DNA from: Halichoerus grypus
Lineage: Eukaryota; Chordata; Mammalia; Carnivora; Phocidae
Reading direction: 5' to 3'
Assembly: GCF_964656455.1 (NCBI RefSeq)
Contig: NC_135721.1
Location: forward strand, 54,450,936 to 54,514,935
Length of the DNA: 64,000 nt
Position 1 is the first letter of the stretch; each line of letters starts with the position of its first letter. Shown piece after piece: positions 43,576 to 55,094 of this stretch. Made by a program: the position numbers and the translations under genes. Below the pieces are notes generated by a model. That model saw only the letters and a list, made by a program, of their open reading frames with translations, did not search any database and was not told the origin of the DNA.

Positions 43576-44599
43576 ATTATGTAAACACAAAGAAAGAGGG
43601 TCTAGTTTTCCTATTCATTGGCTGATACCTGTAATGACATATCTGGATAAAAAAACAGATGTATTCATGCTATATAGTGCTGTTTATGTTGTGTAGCATA
43701 GCCATTCTGTGCTTCTCAAAATGTGGTACAAGTGTCTTCAGGGGGATATGGCAGTGTGCTTGGGATGCCAAAAGCCTAATATAAGCATGGCATTTCTCCC
43801 CTTAGGTTCTAATTTTCTCAAAGATTTGGGCAAAAATATTTCTTTCATATTAATACAAACATGAAAAAAATGGAATATAAACTTCGCGTGAATCCTAAGG
43901 TTGGAATCAGAGTTCATGGAAAAAGCTCTGCTCTAGATTCCTCCCTCACACATTTGCTTTCCTCTGCCCTAAGTGGTAATTTTTTGAAAAATGCTGAATC
44001 CTGTTTTAATATTAAGCCAAAGTCTCAACCGAGTCATTTTCCCTATGTTCAAGTCATTCACTGAGTTCATCAAATACTTTTCAAAGCATCTTATACTTAT
44101 TCCTAAGAATCACAGAGCTTCCTATCATCACTATTAGCGTAATTTCTTCTTGCGGACATGCCTACTGTTGGAAACCAAGGCCACATCAAGGGCTAAACAC
44201 CATTCAGCAAATCAGTGAAGGAGAAAACAAACTACTCTACTGCAATTGGCCAAATGTTCAGTGTTATGGGTCTCATATAGAATCTGTGTCTGATTCTTTA
44301 ACTTTTTCCCATCTGAAAAAACCAAAGGCCTTTTAAATCTTTATTACATAAGGAATTCACATAAATTGTGAATTAAAGCACAGCATTCCCAAAATGTAAA
44401 TGGACAATAGATATAAACTATTAGGAATTCCAAAGAAAAAATACGCTTAATATGTAAGAAAAAGTCCACCTTCACCAAAATAGAAGAAAGTATGGCACTA
44501 TTTTTCTGTGATCAAATCAGCAAATATTTTTGAAGCTGGTGACATTGGCTGCAGGGGTAGGTACAGCAAAATAGTCATTTTCACACTTTGTTAGTGTCA
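43576..44599. other. Unique noncoding sequence
   Basis: No gene is seen. 43705-43945 ('ttctcaaaatgtggtacaag' and following) may be a decayed DNA transposon but I cannot find matching ends. Confidence 0.4.
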
Positions 44600-44875
44600 C
44601 TGCCAACTGATGTTCCTACAGTTATTTTTGTTACAAAAGAATCACTCCACAACAACAATCATTTTATTATCTCTCATGGTTTCTGTGGGTCACAAATTTG
44701 GGCAGAACACAGTAGCAGTTTGCCTTTGCTGTTTGAAGGCTGGGGCCTGGAATCCTCTAGAGACATTTCTGCTCACGTGTCTGGCAGTTGATGCTGTCAG
44801 TCGGACCTCAGCTGGGCTGGGGCCTCTCTATGTGAGTTCTGCCTGTGCTCACTGCCTAGAGAGGGTATGTCCTTT
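44600..44875. repeat. LTR-like ancient repeat, family uncertain
   Basis: 'tttattatctctcatggttt' followed by 'ctgtgggtcacaaatttggg' is the hallmark text of an old LTR-type mammalian repeat. The rest, including 'ctcacgtgtctggcagttga', fits loosely. Strand and family are not settled. Confidence 0.4.
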
Positions 44876-45156
44876 TTAACTTTTTAGTTTAAGTACAACA
44901 TGTATAACTTCAGTGCACAAATCTCAAGCATGCGGTTATATGAGTTTTTACAAAGTGAACATCACTATGTATCTAGTTCAAGATCAAGATCAAGCTGTAG
45001 TACATTACCAGCAAATGCAAAGCCCCCCTCATGCCTCCATTCTAGTCATTACCCCAAAAAGTAGCCACTCAAATGAAATCTATCATCATAATTTCATTTT
45101 GCCTTTTTTGAACTTTATATAAAAAAGATTTTATCTTTTATATAAAGAGTATGTGT

Positions 45157-45357
45157 GGGCGCCTGGGTGGCTCAGTTGGTTAAGCGACTGCCTTCGGCTC
45201 AGGTCATGATCCTGGAGTCCCTGGATCGAGTCCCGCATCGGGCTCCCTGCTCGGCAGGGAGTCTGCTTCTCCCTCTGACCCTCCTCCTTCTCATGCTCTC
45301 TGTCTCTCATTTTCTCTCTCTCTCAAATAAATAAATAAAATCTTTAAAAAAAAAAAA
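45157..45357 (+). mobile_element. can-SINE (SINEC), young, with A and B boxes
   Basis: Sense copy with the head 'gggcgcctgggtggctcagt'. The Pol III A box is 'tggctcagttgg' (45168-45179) and the B box 'ggatcgagtcc' (45223-45233). A CT-rich region, (AAAT)n and poly-A follow. The target-site duplication 'aaagagtatgtgt' at 45144-45156 and 45358-45370 is exact. The body matches arctoid carnivore copies. Both promoter boxes are close to consensus, so transcription is possible. Confidence 0.98.
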
Positions 45358-46010
45358 AAAGAGTATGTGTACTCTTTAGTGTCTGGCTTCTATAGTGTAA
45401 CCTTATATTTCTTGCTGTGACATGTGGCAGGAATTTATTCCTTTTATTAGCTGTGTAGTATTCCATTGTATGAATACCATATCTGTTCATTCTCCTGCTG
45501 TTTTTTTCATTTTAGGCCACTTACTTAGGTCTTCTTTAATTGTTTTCAGCAATTTTATGACTCTCAAAGTAAATGGCTTACACTCTCTTTGTTAAATTTA
45601 TTCCTAAATAATTTCATGTTTTTAAAAATTCAATTGATTATGGCATTGTTCTTTAAATTTCATTTTCTAAGTAATTTTTTTGCCATAAATAAAATACAAT
45701 TGATTTTTACATATTGACCTTGTACCCTGTGACATTGCTAAATTCAATTCTTAGTCCTAGCAGTTTTTTTTTTTTTAATTTCTTTGGATTCTCTTCATAA
45801 ATAATCTTGTAATCTGTGAAGAAGATTTTACTTTTTACTTCTCAATTTTAATGTCTTATTTTTTAATATTTTAAAAATTAATTAACTAGTTAGTTTGCAG
45901 TGATGAGAATAGACTTTCTTACTTTGTTCTCTATTATGGAAAACATACTCAATGTTTTGTCATTAATCATGACGCTAGCTGTAGCTTTTAAAATATGTGT
46001 ATACGTTTAT

Positions 46011-46041
46011 GTGTGTATGCACACACACACACAAAAACACC
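46011..46041. repeat. (GT/CA)n microsatellite
   Basis: Short alternating purine-pyrimidine tract ('gtgtgtatgcacacacacac') inside the L1, able to adopt Z-DNA in principle. Confidence 0.8.
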
Positions 46042-46527
46042 CCATAAAGTCTTAATCATACTGAAGAAGGTTCCTTCTAGTCATTGTTTTCTGAGAGGTA
46101 TTATTATGAATAGATGTTGAATCTTGTCAAATACTTTTTCTACATCTATTGAAATTAACACTTTTTCTCCTTTATGCTACTAAATGATAAATTACAGTGA
46201 CTGATTTTTTCATATTAGGCCGAACTTGCATTCCTGGAACAAACCCCATTTCGTTATAATATATTATGATTTTTATATATTATGCAGTTCATTTTGCTAA
46301 TATTTAAAAAATATTTTGCACCTATGTTCTTGAGAAATATCACCCTGATATTTTTTTTCTTGTAATGTTCTCATCATCCTTTGGTATCAGGTTTATTCTG
46401 GGTTCAAAAAATAAATTTAGAATTGTTTTGTCCTCCTCTTCTGAAAAAGTTTAGGAAGTTTGATATTATTTCTTATTTACATGTTTGATAGAACTTAATT
46501 AAGCCATATGCTTGGGTTTTTGTTTTT

Positions 46528-46551
46528 GTTGTTGGTGGTGGTGGTGGTGGC
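46528..46551. repeat. (GGT)n trinucleotide microsatellite
   Basis: About seven GGT units following a T/G-rich run, within the L1 copy. Confidence 0.85.
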
Positions 46552-48164
46552 TTTTAATTTCAAGTGCAATTTTTTTTTAAACAGAAATGGGACAAATCAA
46601 GGCTATTCTTGAGCCAACTGTCATAAATTGTGTTTTTAAGGAATTTGGCCATGTCCTCTAAGTTGGCTCTATTCATTGACAAACATTTTTCATAACATTT
46701 CCTAGTTATTTTTTTAATGTCCGTAAGATCTGTGGCAATGTTCTTTTTCTCATTCTTGAAATTGAAAAGTTATGCTCTCTTTATTTTTAATTTTATTCTA
46801 TTTCTTATTTTATTTTGAGTAGAGACATATCAATTTTGTTGATCCTTTAAGGAGTTTATTTTTGGTTTTGTTGAGTTTTGCTATTCTTTGTCTGCTTTCT
46901 ATGTTATTAATTTCTTCTCTTATCTATTTATGTTATCTCTTTTTTTATGCTTACATTTGGTTTAATTTGCTCTTCTTACATGGGAAGTTTGGGTCAGTGA
47001 TACAAAAATTTCTTTCCTAAAATAAGTATTTAAAACTATGACTTTCCCTCAGTATTCCTTCAGATATTAATATGTTCCATTTTCATTATTATTCACGTTA
47101 AAATATGTTACAATTTTTACTGTGGTTTCCTCTTTTATCTACGGTTTATCTAGAAGTTTATTGACTTCCAAATATATAATATTTTAGATATTATATTTTT
47201 TCTACATTTAATTGAATTACATTATAGTCAGAGAACACATTTCTTGTGATGTTAATTCTTTGAAATTCATTGAGACTTATTTTTTAGCCCATGAGACTGT
47301 CTGGTGGTTCTATTTACACTTGAAAAAAATGTGGATTCTGCAATTATTGGTTGTAGTGTTCTATCAGTATCAGGTCAGATTGGTTCATAGTGTTGTACTG
47401 GCCTTCTATATGCTTACAGATTACTTTTCTACCTCCTCTATTAAGTACTGAAAAAGGAGAGTTAAAATCCCCAACTCAATTGTAGGATTTATCTATTTGT
47501 CACTTATTTTCTATCAATTTCTGACTTTCATAATTTGAAGCTTTGTTATTAGGAATATACTTATCTATGGCTTCCTGATGAACTAACCCATTTGTCATTA
47601 AATATACCTCTTTGTATTTGGTAATACTCTTTTTTGTTTTTCCCCTGAAATCTATTTTGTCTGATAATGATAGTCATCCCAGCCTTTTTGTGATGAGTAT
47701 TTGCATGATAAACCTTTTCCACCCTTTTATTTTAAAAAATCCCTATCATTGTTTTTAAAGTGCATTTATTTCAGTGTATGGTTGAGGTTTGCCTTTTCAT
47801 AAGTCTAAAAATTTCCACTTATTAATTGCAGTGGGTACTCTATTTACATTTATTATAATTGTTGATTTGGTTGAGTCTATCATCTTCTATTTTCCTATTA
47901 GTTCTATCTGTTCCTTATTCCTCTGTTCCTTGTTTTCTGTCTTCTTTTGACTATACATCTTTGTTTCAATTTTTAAAATGATTTCCCTAGGAATTAAATA
48001 TACATTCTTAAATTATCAGTCTTACCTTATCAAGTCTTACCTTGAATTAATGTTATACTACTTCAAGTATTATAACTTTGTATCAGTATACATCCATTTA
48101 CCACCTTCCCATTTTTCAGGCTACTGTTTTATTGTATTTTGCTTTTATACATATTATAAATCCC

Positions 48165-48201
48165 CCCAAATTATTATTATTATTATCATTATTATTTTTT
48201 T
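48165..48201. repeat. (ATT)n trinucleotide microsatellite
   Basis: Interrupted ATT run inside the L1 copy, flanked by a T-run. Confidence 0.85.
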
Positions 48202-49400
48202 TGCTTTAAACAATTGTCTTTTATTAGGAAGAAAGAATATGTTTTGATTTACCCCCAATTTTACCATCTCTGATGTTCTTCACCCCTTCCTGTAGATTTG
48301 ATTCTCTACTTACGATTTCATTTAGCCTGTGGTCTTTCTGTAACACATTTTTTAGTAATATGGATTTTCAGTTCATAAATTCTCTGTTTTTGTTTATCTG
48401 ACAATTGCTTTATTCCCCTTCTCTGTTTTTGAAAAAAGATTTTCACTGGATATGTAATTCTAATCTGGTGTGTTTTTGTTTTGTTTTTCAGTATTTTGGA
48501 AATGTCTTCTGGTTTGTGTCATTTCTGATATGAAGTCAATCATTTTTCTTATCATTGTCTTCCAGTATGTAATTTATATTCTTTTCCTCTAGCTGATTTT
48601 GCAACTTATTGTTTATCTGTGGTTTTCAGCAATTTGATAATGATGTGTGTAGGTATGGTTTTTGTTTGTTTTTATTCATCCTGCTTGGAGTTCATTGAAG
48701 TTCTTGGATCTGGGAGCTGTTTTTTTTTTTTTCTTTTTTCTTATTAAACTTGAAAAAATTTGGCAATTATTTCTTCAAGTACATTTTTCTTCTTTATTCT
48801 TACTTTCCTCTTCTTGTGGGTCTTCTACTATATGTACACTAAACTGCTTGATATTATCTCAAAGATTACTGGTGCTCTGTCCCTTTATTTTTCTAATCCT
48901 TTAACCTGTCCTTCTTTAGTTTGGATGACTTTTACTGACCTGCCTTTAAGCTTACTCTACCTATAATATACAGTGTCCAATCTGTTATGAAATTTTAACC
49001 CAGAAATTGTATTTTTCAGTTAAAACATTTACATTTTTTATAATGCCTTCCTGAAATACTTGATCTTTTCACCCATTATATCCACATTTTCCTGTTAAAT
49101 TCCTTAACATATATATGTTTTAAAAGTTCTTGTCTACTATTTCAGTAATTGTGTCATCCATGGTTCTGCTTTTATTGACTATGTTTTCTTTTAATTGTTG
49201 TTACATTTTCCTGCTGTTTTGCAAGTTTTACACTCTTAAAATTTTATTCCAAATATGTGAACAAAAGAATACTGGAGACAAAAGCATAATATTGTTTTGT
49301 TTTGTTTATTTACCAGATACTGAAATCCCTTTCCTCTGTTTGGCAGTTAGGGTTAAGGGCTGTCATTTGGATTCCTCCTAGAACTGAACTGAATAGCAAC

Positions 49401-49984
49401 TTTAATTATCCTGAGTTCACCTGTGAATATCTCAACCCCTAATTTACTTTGCAGGTATCTTTTTGATCTTTTCAGTATTGGAACTGAGAGGGATTTATGC
49501 TGCCATTCAAGATAAATTTGATTTGCCTTTGAATTCAAGGGCCTAAGAATCTAATTATTGTGAAAATGAGCAATATTGGACTTCCAAACTCCCTCCACTG
49601 TTGCTTTCTTGGCAAAAATTCAGGGATATGGTAAGGGGAATTATTTGTACAGTTTACCAAATTTGTTTTTGCATTTGGCGGTTTTCTGGGTTCCAATATG
49701 TCTTGCCAAGTTAAATAGTATTCTAAAGTTCATCTGATTTTTCCTCATCCATGCAAAGTCTCTCTGATTATGAGAGGCTCGTTCTTTCATCCCTTTTTCC
49801 CCAGAATGGTCACAATTTAGGTATGGGAACTGCCATGGATTTCTGCTCAGTTATGAAGAAATAATTTCCCATTAGAACTCAGTTTATCAAGGATTCCTTG
49901 TTTGTAGTATTATTGCTGGCTGGTTAAAATAATAAAAATATGATTTTTATTGTATCTGGGTTATTCTTACTGTTACTGTGGGAA
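49401..49984. other. Unassigned noncoding sequence
   Basis: I see no gene here. The sequence may continue the 5' region of the adjoining L1 but I see no firm match. Confidence 0.4.
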
Positions 49985-50024
49985 GAACAATCTTCTGACT
50001 CCTCTGAACAATCTTCTGACTCCT
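49985..50024. repeat. 21-bp tandem duplication
   Basis: 'gaacaatcttctgactcct' occurs at 49985-50003 and again at 50006-50024, separated by CT. The last three bases of the second unit are already part of the inverted-repeat arm that begins at 50022. Confidence 0.95.
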
Positions 50025-50186
50025 ACAAATCATCACTTTTCTTGAACCTATAAGAGCACTGAGGTTGCAGGACAAGCACCTAAGGAAAGACAGGTGCGTC
50101 CAAAGAAAAAGGGGGATACAAGCACTGTCTTACCTGTAGATAGCCCAGGAGTAAGACAGGATAATCACGTAAGTGGGTAGGAAGAT
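50022..50186 (+). repeat. Inverted repeat, left arm (165 bp)
   Basis: This arm pairs with 51118-51282 in opposite orientation over 165 bases with no gaps and one mismatch (G at 50169; the other arm implies A). It is not a repeat family I recognise. Its inner side is directly followed by an AT-rich tract (50187-50236) and its outer side by a 21-bp tandem duplication. The near identity means the duplication is recent compared with the decayed L1 pieces around it, or is kept identical by gene conversion. Confidence 0.97.
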
Positions 50187-50236
50187 AATAAATATAATAA
50201 TAAATATAAAAAATAAAAATAAAAAATAAAAAAGTA
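50187..50236. repeat. AT-rich low-complexity tract
   Basis: ATAATAAAT and AAAAAT units follow directly on the inner end of the left arm. Such tracts melt easily and often lie at rearrangement points. Confidence 0.9.
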
Positions 50237-50720
50237 TCTTGTATTTATTTTTGAAAAATATTTTATATGGATATAGATTCCAGATTTCCAGGTATTTGCA
50301 CACTTAAAGATGTCATTCCATTTTCTTCTGTTTTCCAGATTTTTTTGTTTCAAAGTCAGTCATAAATCTTATTGTTGTCCTTTTAAAGAGAAGTCTTTTT
50401 TTCTGCCTCCAGCTCTTTTCCAGGTTTTTCTTTTTGACTTTGGTTTTCAGTAGTTTTACTAAGATAAGCCTACACATGGTGCTATTATAATAATCCTATG
50501 TGAGAATTTGTGGTGAGCTTATATTACTATTGAATTGCCTTTGTAACTTCATCAAAAATTAATTGGCCACATATGTATGGCTGTATTTCTGGATTCTCTA
50601 TTCTGTTCTTTTGATCTATGTGTCTATGCTTTTACCAATACTACCCTGTTTTGATTACATTACTACTATTTTATACTTTTATACATTGTTCCTATTTTTT
50701 ATTTAGACAGTTAATTTTAG
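50237..50720 (-). mobile_element. L1M LINE fragments in the spacer
   Basis: 50237-50488 resembles the antisense L1M 5' region ('aagatgtcattccattttct', 'ttggttttcagtagttttac'). 50530-50670 resembles antisense ORF2 ('aaaaattaattggccacata', 'ctctattctgttcttttgat'). They are out of normal L1 order, so at least two pieces or a rearranged copy are present. Old and inactive. Confidence 0.6.
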
Positions 50721-51117
50721 AGCATTTAAAGATTAGAAAAAAAGAAATTTTATTACTTTCATTTTGACCATTTCCCTCTGTAATTCTTTTTGAAGATCAA
50801 AGTTTCTTTCCTACCTCATAGGAAATTTGAAAGGTTTTTTCCATAGGGGACAGAGGTCTGGGCAGGGCCTGGAGCCTATCTCACAGTGAATTCTGCTCCT
50901 CTCCACCAGACCTGCACCAGGATGGAGGCTCTTTTTGCTCCCTGCCCTGTCCTCATTCTTTTTCATGGGCACCTGGGCAAGTTCCTGGGTGAAACTGATG
51001 GAAAGGATCCTGCAACTGGGTGTAAATTAGCCTTGTATTCTGTGGCTCATGGTAATTCTATATTTTCATAGTAGCCTACACTCAGCTTTTATCAATTCGT
51101 TAAAAATACTAGCTAAA
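50721..51117. other. Unique noncoding sequence in the spacer
   Basis: I see no gene or repeat here. The 61-codon frame at 50886-51071 has no recognisable features. Confidence 0.5.
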
Positions 51118-51282
51118 ATCTTCCTACCCACTTATGTGATTATCCTGTCTTACTCCTGGGCTATCTACAGGTAAGACAGTGCTTGTATCCCCCTTTTTCT
51201 TTGGACGCACCTGTCTTTCCTTAGGTGCTTGTCCTGCAACCTCAGTGCTCTTATAGGTTCAAGAAAAGTGATGATTTGTAGG
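51118..51282 (-). repeat. Inverted repeat, right arm (165 bp)
   Basis: Reverse complement of 50022-50186 with a single mismatch and no indel. The distance between arms is 931 bp. Outside this arm the sequence ('ttatctatcttccctgtt') shows neither the tandem duplication present beside the left arm nor a target-site copy of the left flank. Confidence 0.97.
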
Positions 51283-51894
51283 TTATCTATCTTCCCTGTT
51301 AATATAGCAGGAACAACAATCTTTCCAGCTTTCTATATCCCAAACAATAGGTGGAAGGCCCTATTTTATAAACTTTTAGAATATTTGCATACTTTTCTTC
51401 TAATGAATAACAATAATGAATTTTAAAGCAAAAACAATTTTTTTAAAATACATGGATTGTCTCCTGCTGAAATTACTGACCAAAGGTCATTCAAACTGCA
51501 ACTCTTGTACAATTTCTTAGATACAGGTTGGCTGTCATTTGTTAAGTGTTTACTTTTTCTCAGATGTGGGAAGGGATAGTGAACACTCTGATTCAAAGTG
51601 TGTTGAACAAAGTCCAGCTCTCTTAGCCTGGCTTTCAAACGTCTTCTTACCCAGGCACTAACCACTCTTCATGGCTCCATATTATCCCATTCCTCTGCAG
51701 GAATGTTCAGGAACATACAGGTCACTTCAGTTAATATTATCTGTTGAAACTCTAGTTCTGAGTCTGCTGTAGCTACAGACCTGGACAACCCTAAAACGCA
51801 GGCAGGGTGTCCATCATCAGGGTTCAGTCAGATCTTAATATTAGAGAAATAATATCAGAGTGGCCAATAAAGGAAGGAAACAGTCTGGATATTT
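51283..51894. other. Unique noncoding sequence
   Basis: No gene is seen. The 80-codon frame 51423-51665 (minus) has no recognisable features. Confidence 0.5.
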
Positions 51895-52045
51895 ACTCAT
51901 TTTTTTCCACAAATATTTACTGAATGACTACTATGTATCTGGCCTTATGCAAGGTACCTGGCAAGCAAATAGACATGGTCTCTGCCCTTATGGATTTAGA
52001 GCTTAGAGAATAATTGGGAAATAGGCCCTTGCACAACTGAGAAAA
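51895..52045 (-). repeat. L2 LINE 3' end
   Basis: Antisense L2: 'acaaatatttactgaatgac' then 'tactatgtatctggccttat', 'gacatggtctctgcccttat', 'ggatttagagcttagagaat' in family order. Confidence 0.8.
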
Positions 52046-52944
52046 AACGACTGCAGTTATCTTAGGCCCTGAATTCCTCATATTTCAGTAGCAATCTATA
52101 GACTTTCAAGTTGTAGTCTTTCAGCCAACCAGACTGACCTAAGACACTAGTGCTTCAAACCACAGTAGTAGAACTAGTCTCCAGTCCTAAGCCTGGAGTC
52201 CTGAGTGGGATTGAGGACAATCTCAGTCCTTTTGTGCCATCTTCCCTCTGTGCCTAATTCCCATGATCTGCACCCTAGCCATTCTGTTGAGACTAGTCTT
52301 CCCTGAACTCCCACCTCCTTTGGCTCCAAGATGGATATCTTACCTTGTTCCTTATTATTGTACCCAACATATGCCAGAGACAGTTCTAGTTCTTGCAAGC
52401 TTCTTCCCCTAAGAGCTGGACCCTGTTTCTGGTAACTCCAGCTGCTGGCTGGGGTCTTATTCCAAAGCAGAGGGACCACCCAGAACCATGACATTGTCGG
52501 CTTCCTGCCTTTAGGCATCACTGCTGCCTGATGCTACGGCCGCTGTGCCATGTCCTCCAGGTCCAAATCCCCCCAAATGTTAGCAAGTGCCCAGTGAGAG
52601 ACTGTTCATACACTTTTTTGTGTTGGTGGCCTCTTCCCCATGGGACCAACTCTTCAGCTTGGGTAAAGCTTCCAACACCAGTCCTGTTTTTTACCACTTC
52701 TTCCCAGTCCCCAACAGCCGGTTGCTAAGTCCCAGCATGTCTGTCATCAGAGCCCTCCAGAGATGTGACAAGCTTTTGTTCCTGGTTGTTAATCCCGGTT
52801 TTTATTGTCTTGTGATCTCATGTGCCAATGTCTGGCACTTTATCCATTTACCTCTTCTTATTTTCCCACAGCAACACAGAGATTTTTAGGAACTTCCTTA
52901 ATTCTTGTTTCTTTCTTTTGACAGAATGCTTTTTTCCAAGGTCT
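52046..52944. other. Unique noncoding sequence
   Basis: No gene is seen. Frames at 52174-52521 (minus, 115 codons) and 52587-52889 (plus, 100 codons) are not recognised and lack supporting splice signals that I can defend. Confidence 0.45.
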
Positions 52945-53110
52945 AATAGTGAACGCTGGAGTCAGTGTGTATCTGCAGACCTAGGTTTCTTTGCTGTGCC
53001 ATCATCTGACTGCATGGCCTTGGGCAGTTCAATTCCCTTTGCTGTGATTTCCTAGTTGGTAAAATGAAAAGGGTTGGCTATAAGGTTTCTGGTTTCTTCC
53101 AGCTCCCGAA
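52945..53110 (+). repeat. MIR SINE
   Basis: Sense MIR: 'gtgaacgctggagtcagtgt', 'catctgactgcatggccttg', 'ggcagttcaattccctttgc', 'tagttggtaaaatgaaaagg' match the tRNA-derived part and core in order. Confidence 0.75.
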
Positions 53111-53299
53111 TTTGTTGACACTAAGTTGGCAGAGAGTAACTTTCAAGCAACTTCCAACTTGTTTTTCTCTCTCAAATGTCCACCAGGAAACAATAACCAC
53201 TCAACTAACACTAGCTTTGGATGAAGTAGATTCTTAAATAAGACTTATACATCCCTTAATTTTGACTTCCATGTCCATTAAACTTTATACATTAAAAAT

Positions 53300-53548
53300 A
53301 TCTTGAATTTATATAATATATTATACTTTCCAAGTCCTTTCATGATTATTACCCTACTGGATCATCATAATGACCCAATTTATTAGGAAGGACAAGACTT
53401 TCCGTTCTCACTCCCCGCCCCCCCCCCCAAGTCTGCTGTAGGCATCTGATGCACTGAGAAGTAAGGTATTTATTTGCCTAAGGCACCACAGCTAGTTAGT
53501 GGTAGACTCTGAACTAGAATTCAGGTCTCCTGACAACTAGTTTAATAG
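53300..53548 (-). repeat. MIR SINE with poly-C insertion
   Basis: Antisense MIR: 'tttatttgcctaaggcacca', 'cagctagttagtggtagact', 'gaactagaattcaggtctcc'. A C-run at 53416-53428 has replaced part of the core. The left boundary is approximate. Confidence 0.75.
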
Positions 53549-54419
53549 ATCTTTGATATTTCTATGCTCCTCTCATTGAGCTTTTCTACAACTACTATAT
53601 TAATTCCTCCAATATTGCTAATGTTCTGTCTTCTCACATGAGCCAGGAGAGTCTGAGTACTACAAGAATGGATGAAATAAATTCCTCCCTTCTCCAAGTA
53701 GAAGGTTTCTATCACCCAGCGTGAATCCATATTTTCAAGGTACCTTTCTCTCTGGGCTGTAAAGACTGTCAACGTGTGGTTCTCTGGTCAGCTGTTCTGA
53801 TGTTTCATCACATTTAATCAACTCAGCAATTTGATGAAGCCCAAGCTATAGTAAGAGAAGATGTTGAAGAGGAGTTTTGGGCAACAACAATGACCTAGTT
53901 TCACCAGCTGGGCCATAAGCTACCAAGGTTGCATAATTCAGAATTTTCCCAAGAGCTGAAAGAACTGCGTGTGTTCCCTACTTTTGAGTATCAGGAAGGA
54001 GGGATTAAGTGAATGTTTTCAGTTTCACAGGAAAAGGTAATAAAAATACAAGTATATTTTGGGTCATGTTCAATTTCTTCTTGGGTCTTCCAAATCTCTC
54101 TGAAGAAAACAGATTGCAGCATAACAGAAACTTTAACACCCAAGCAGATAAGATTCTTTACCACAATCCAGGTAGTTATCAGTTCCCTAATACAAACCTA
54201 ATTACATACAACGAGTAATATAGCAAGCCTAATAAAATGGGGAGAAAGTTAAACATAGTGGGTCAGGTCTGTCAGTCATAGTAAGACCATCATTAGTTAC
54301 TATTTTAATGGTTCATTTGATTAAATGCTAAGCTATTGTCTTGTAATTATGTGTATTCAAGGGAAAAATACTCAAGTTCAATTAGGAATGTATCTTTTAC
54401 TGCACTATGTTTAATGAAG
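53549..54419. other. Unique noncoding sequence
   Basis: I see no gene or transposon here. Two overlapping plus-strand frames near 54009-54218 in different phases match nothing. Confidence 0.45.
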
Positions 54420-54950
54420 TCGCAACATCACCATAATAAGCGAGGAATAATGAAAATCTTCTTTTGAAATTGCAATAGAAGTGTTTGCACCGAAGTAGCT
54501 GGCATGTGTAATATGATGAGTTCCCTTAAATGGCTCAACTGTTGATCAAAAAAGCAAATTATATAAGTGGATACTGCGAGGCAGAAACATGTGGACACAG
54601 CTGGAGTGTCATGTGTCACGGTTCCAGGCATTGCCAGCTGGCGGTCACACAAAGGCAGGCCAAGCCAAACAATTACTGTTATTCATAAGAGCAAATGTGC
54701 ATTCCAAACACACAGTGCAGGCTTTATGAAATAACTGAGCATTCAGATGCATCCAGACAGCCGAGCTGTTTTTTCATCACATGTCCCTGAGTGCCAGGCC
54801 AATATGGCAAACTGACTCTGCTATTCAGAAACCCTTATCTTTACCCAATTAACCAAATCACTGTGACATTTGAGAGTTCTTCATGCACTTTGCTGAGCGC
54901 GTCAAACCAGCAGGCTTACTGGGTAGCAGATGCACAGCTTCTGGAAGCAA
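54420..54950. promoter_or_regulatory. Candidate conserved noncoding element
   Basis: Repeat-free sequence with retained CpGs ('gtcgcaacatca', 'gcaccgaagtagc', 'ctgcgaggcag', 'tgtcacggttcc', 'ctggcggtcac', 'gagcgcgtcaaacc') and several AT-rich homeodomain-like cores ('aacaattactgttattcata'). No coding frame. Its right side runs straight into the polypyrimidine tract at 54951. Regulatory function is inferred. Confidence 0.38.
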
Positions 54951-54980
54951 TCTGCTTTCTTTCTTTCTTTTCTGTCTTTC

Positions 54981-55021
<41 letters not shown>

Positions 55022-55053
55022 TTTCTTTCTTTCTTTCTTTCTTTCTTTGTCTT

Positions 55054-55094
<41 letters not shown>

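Larger units (their letters stand above)
44885..49400 (-). mobile_element. L1M LINE, long decayed copy, 3' end to 5' region
   Basis: Read antisense from left to right: 3' UTR (44885-45500, 'cattaccccaaaaagtagcc', 'gtagtattccattgtatgaa'), ORF2 reverse transcriptase region (45530-47000, 'ctgtgacattgctaaattca', 'acctatgttcttgagaaata'), ORF2 endonuclease region (47000-48250) and 5' region (48300-49400, 'gattttcactggatatgtaa', 'cttggagttcattgaagttc'). The text jumps from 3' UTR to mid-ORF2 near 45500, so an internal deletion removed the ORF2 C-terminus. A can-SINE sits at 45157. No intact ORF. Confidence 0.85.

Noticed and set aside
50022..51282. Inverted arms as terminal inverted repeats of a DNA transposon
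   Set aside because: No target-site duplication at the outer ends (left flank 'ttctgact', right flank 'ttatctat'), and the spacer is old L1 plus unique DNA with no transposase. An inverted duplication explains it better.
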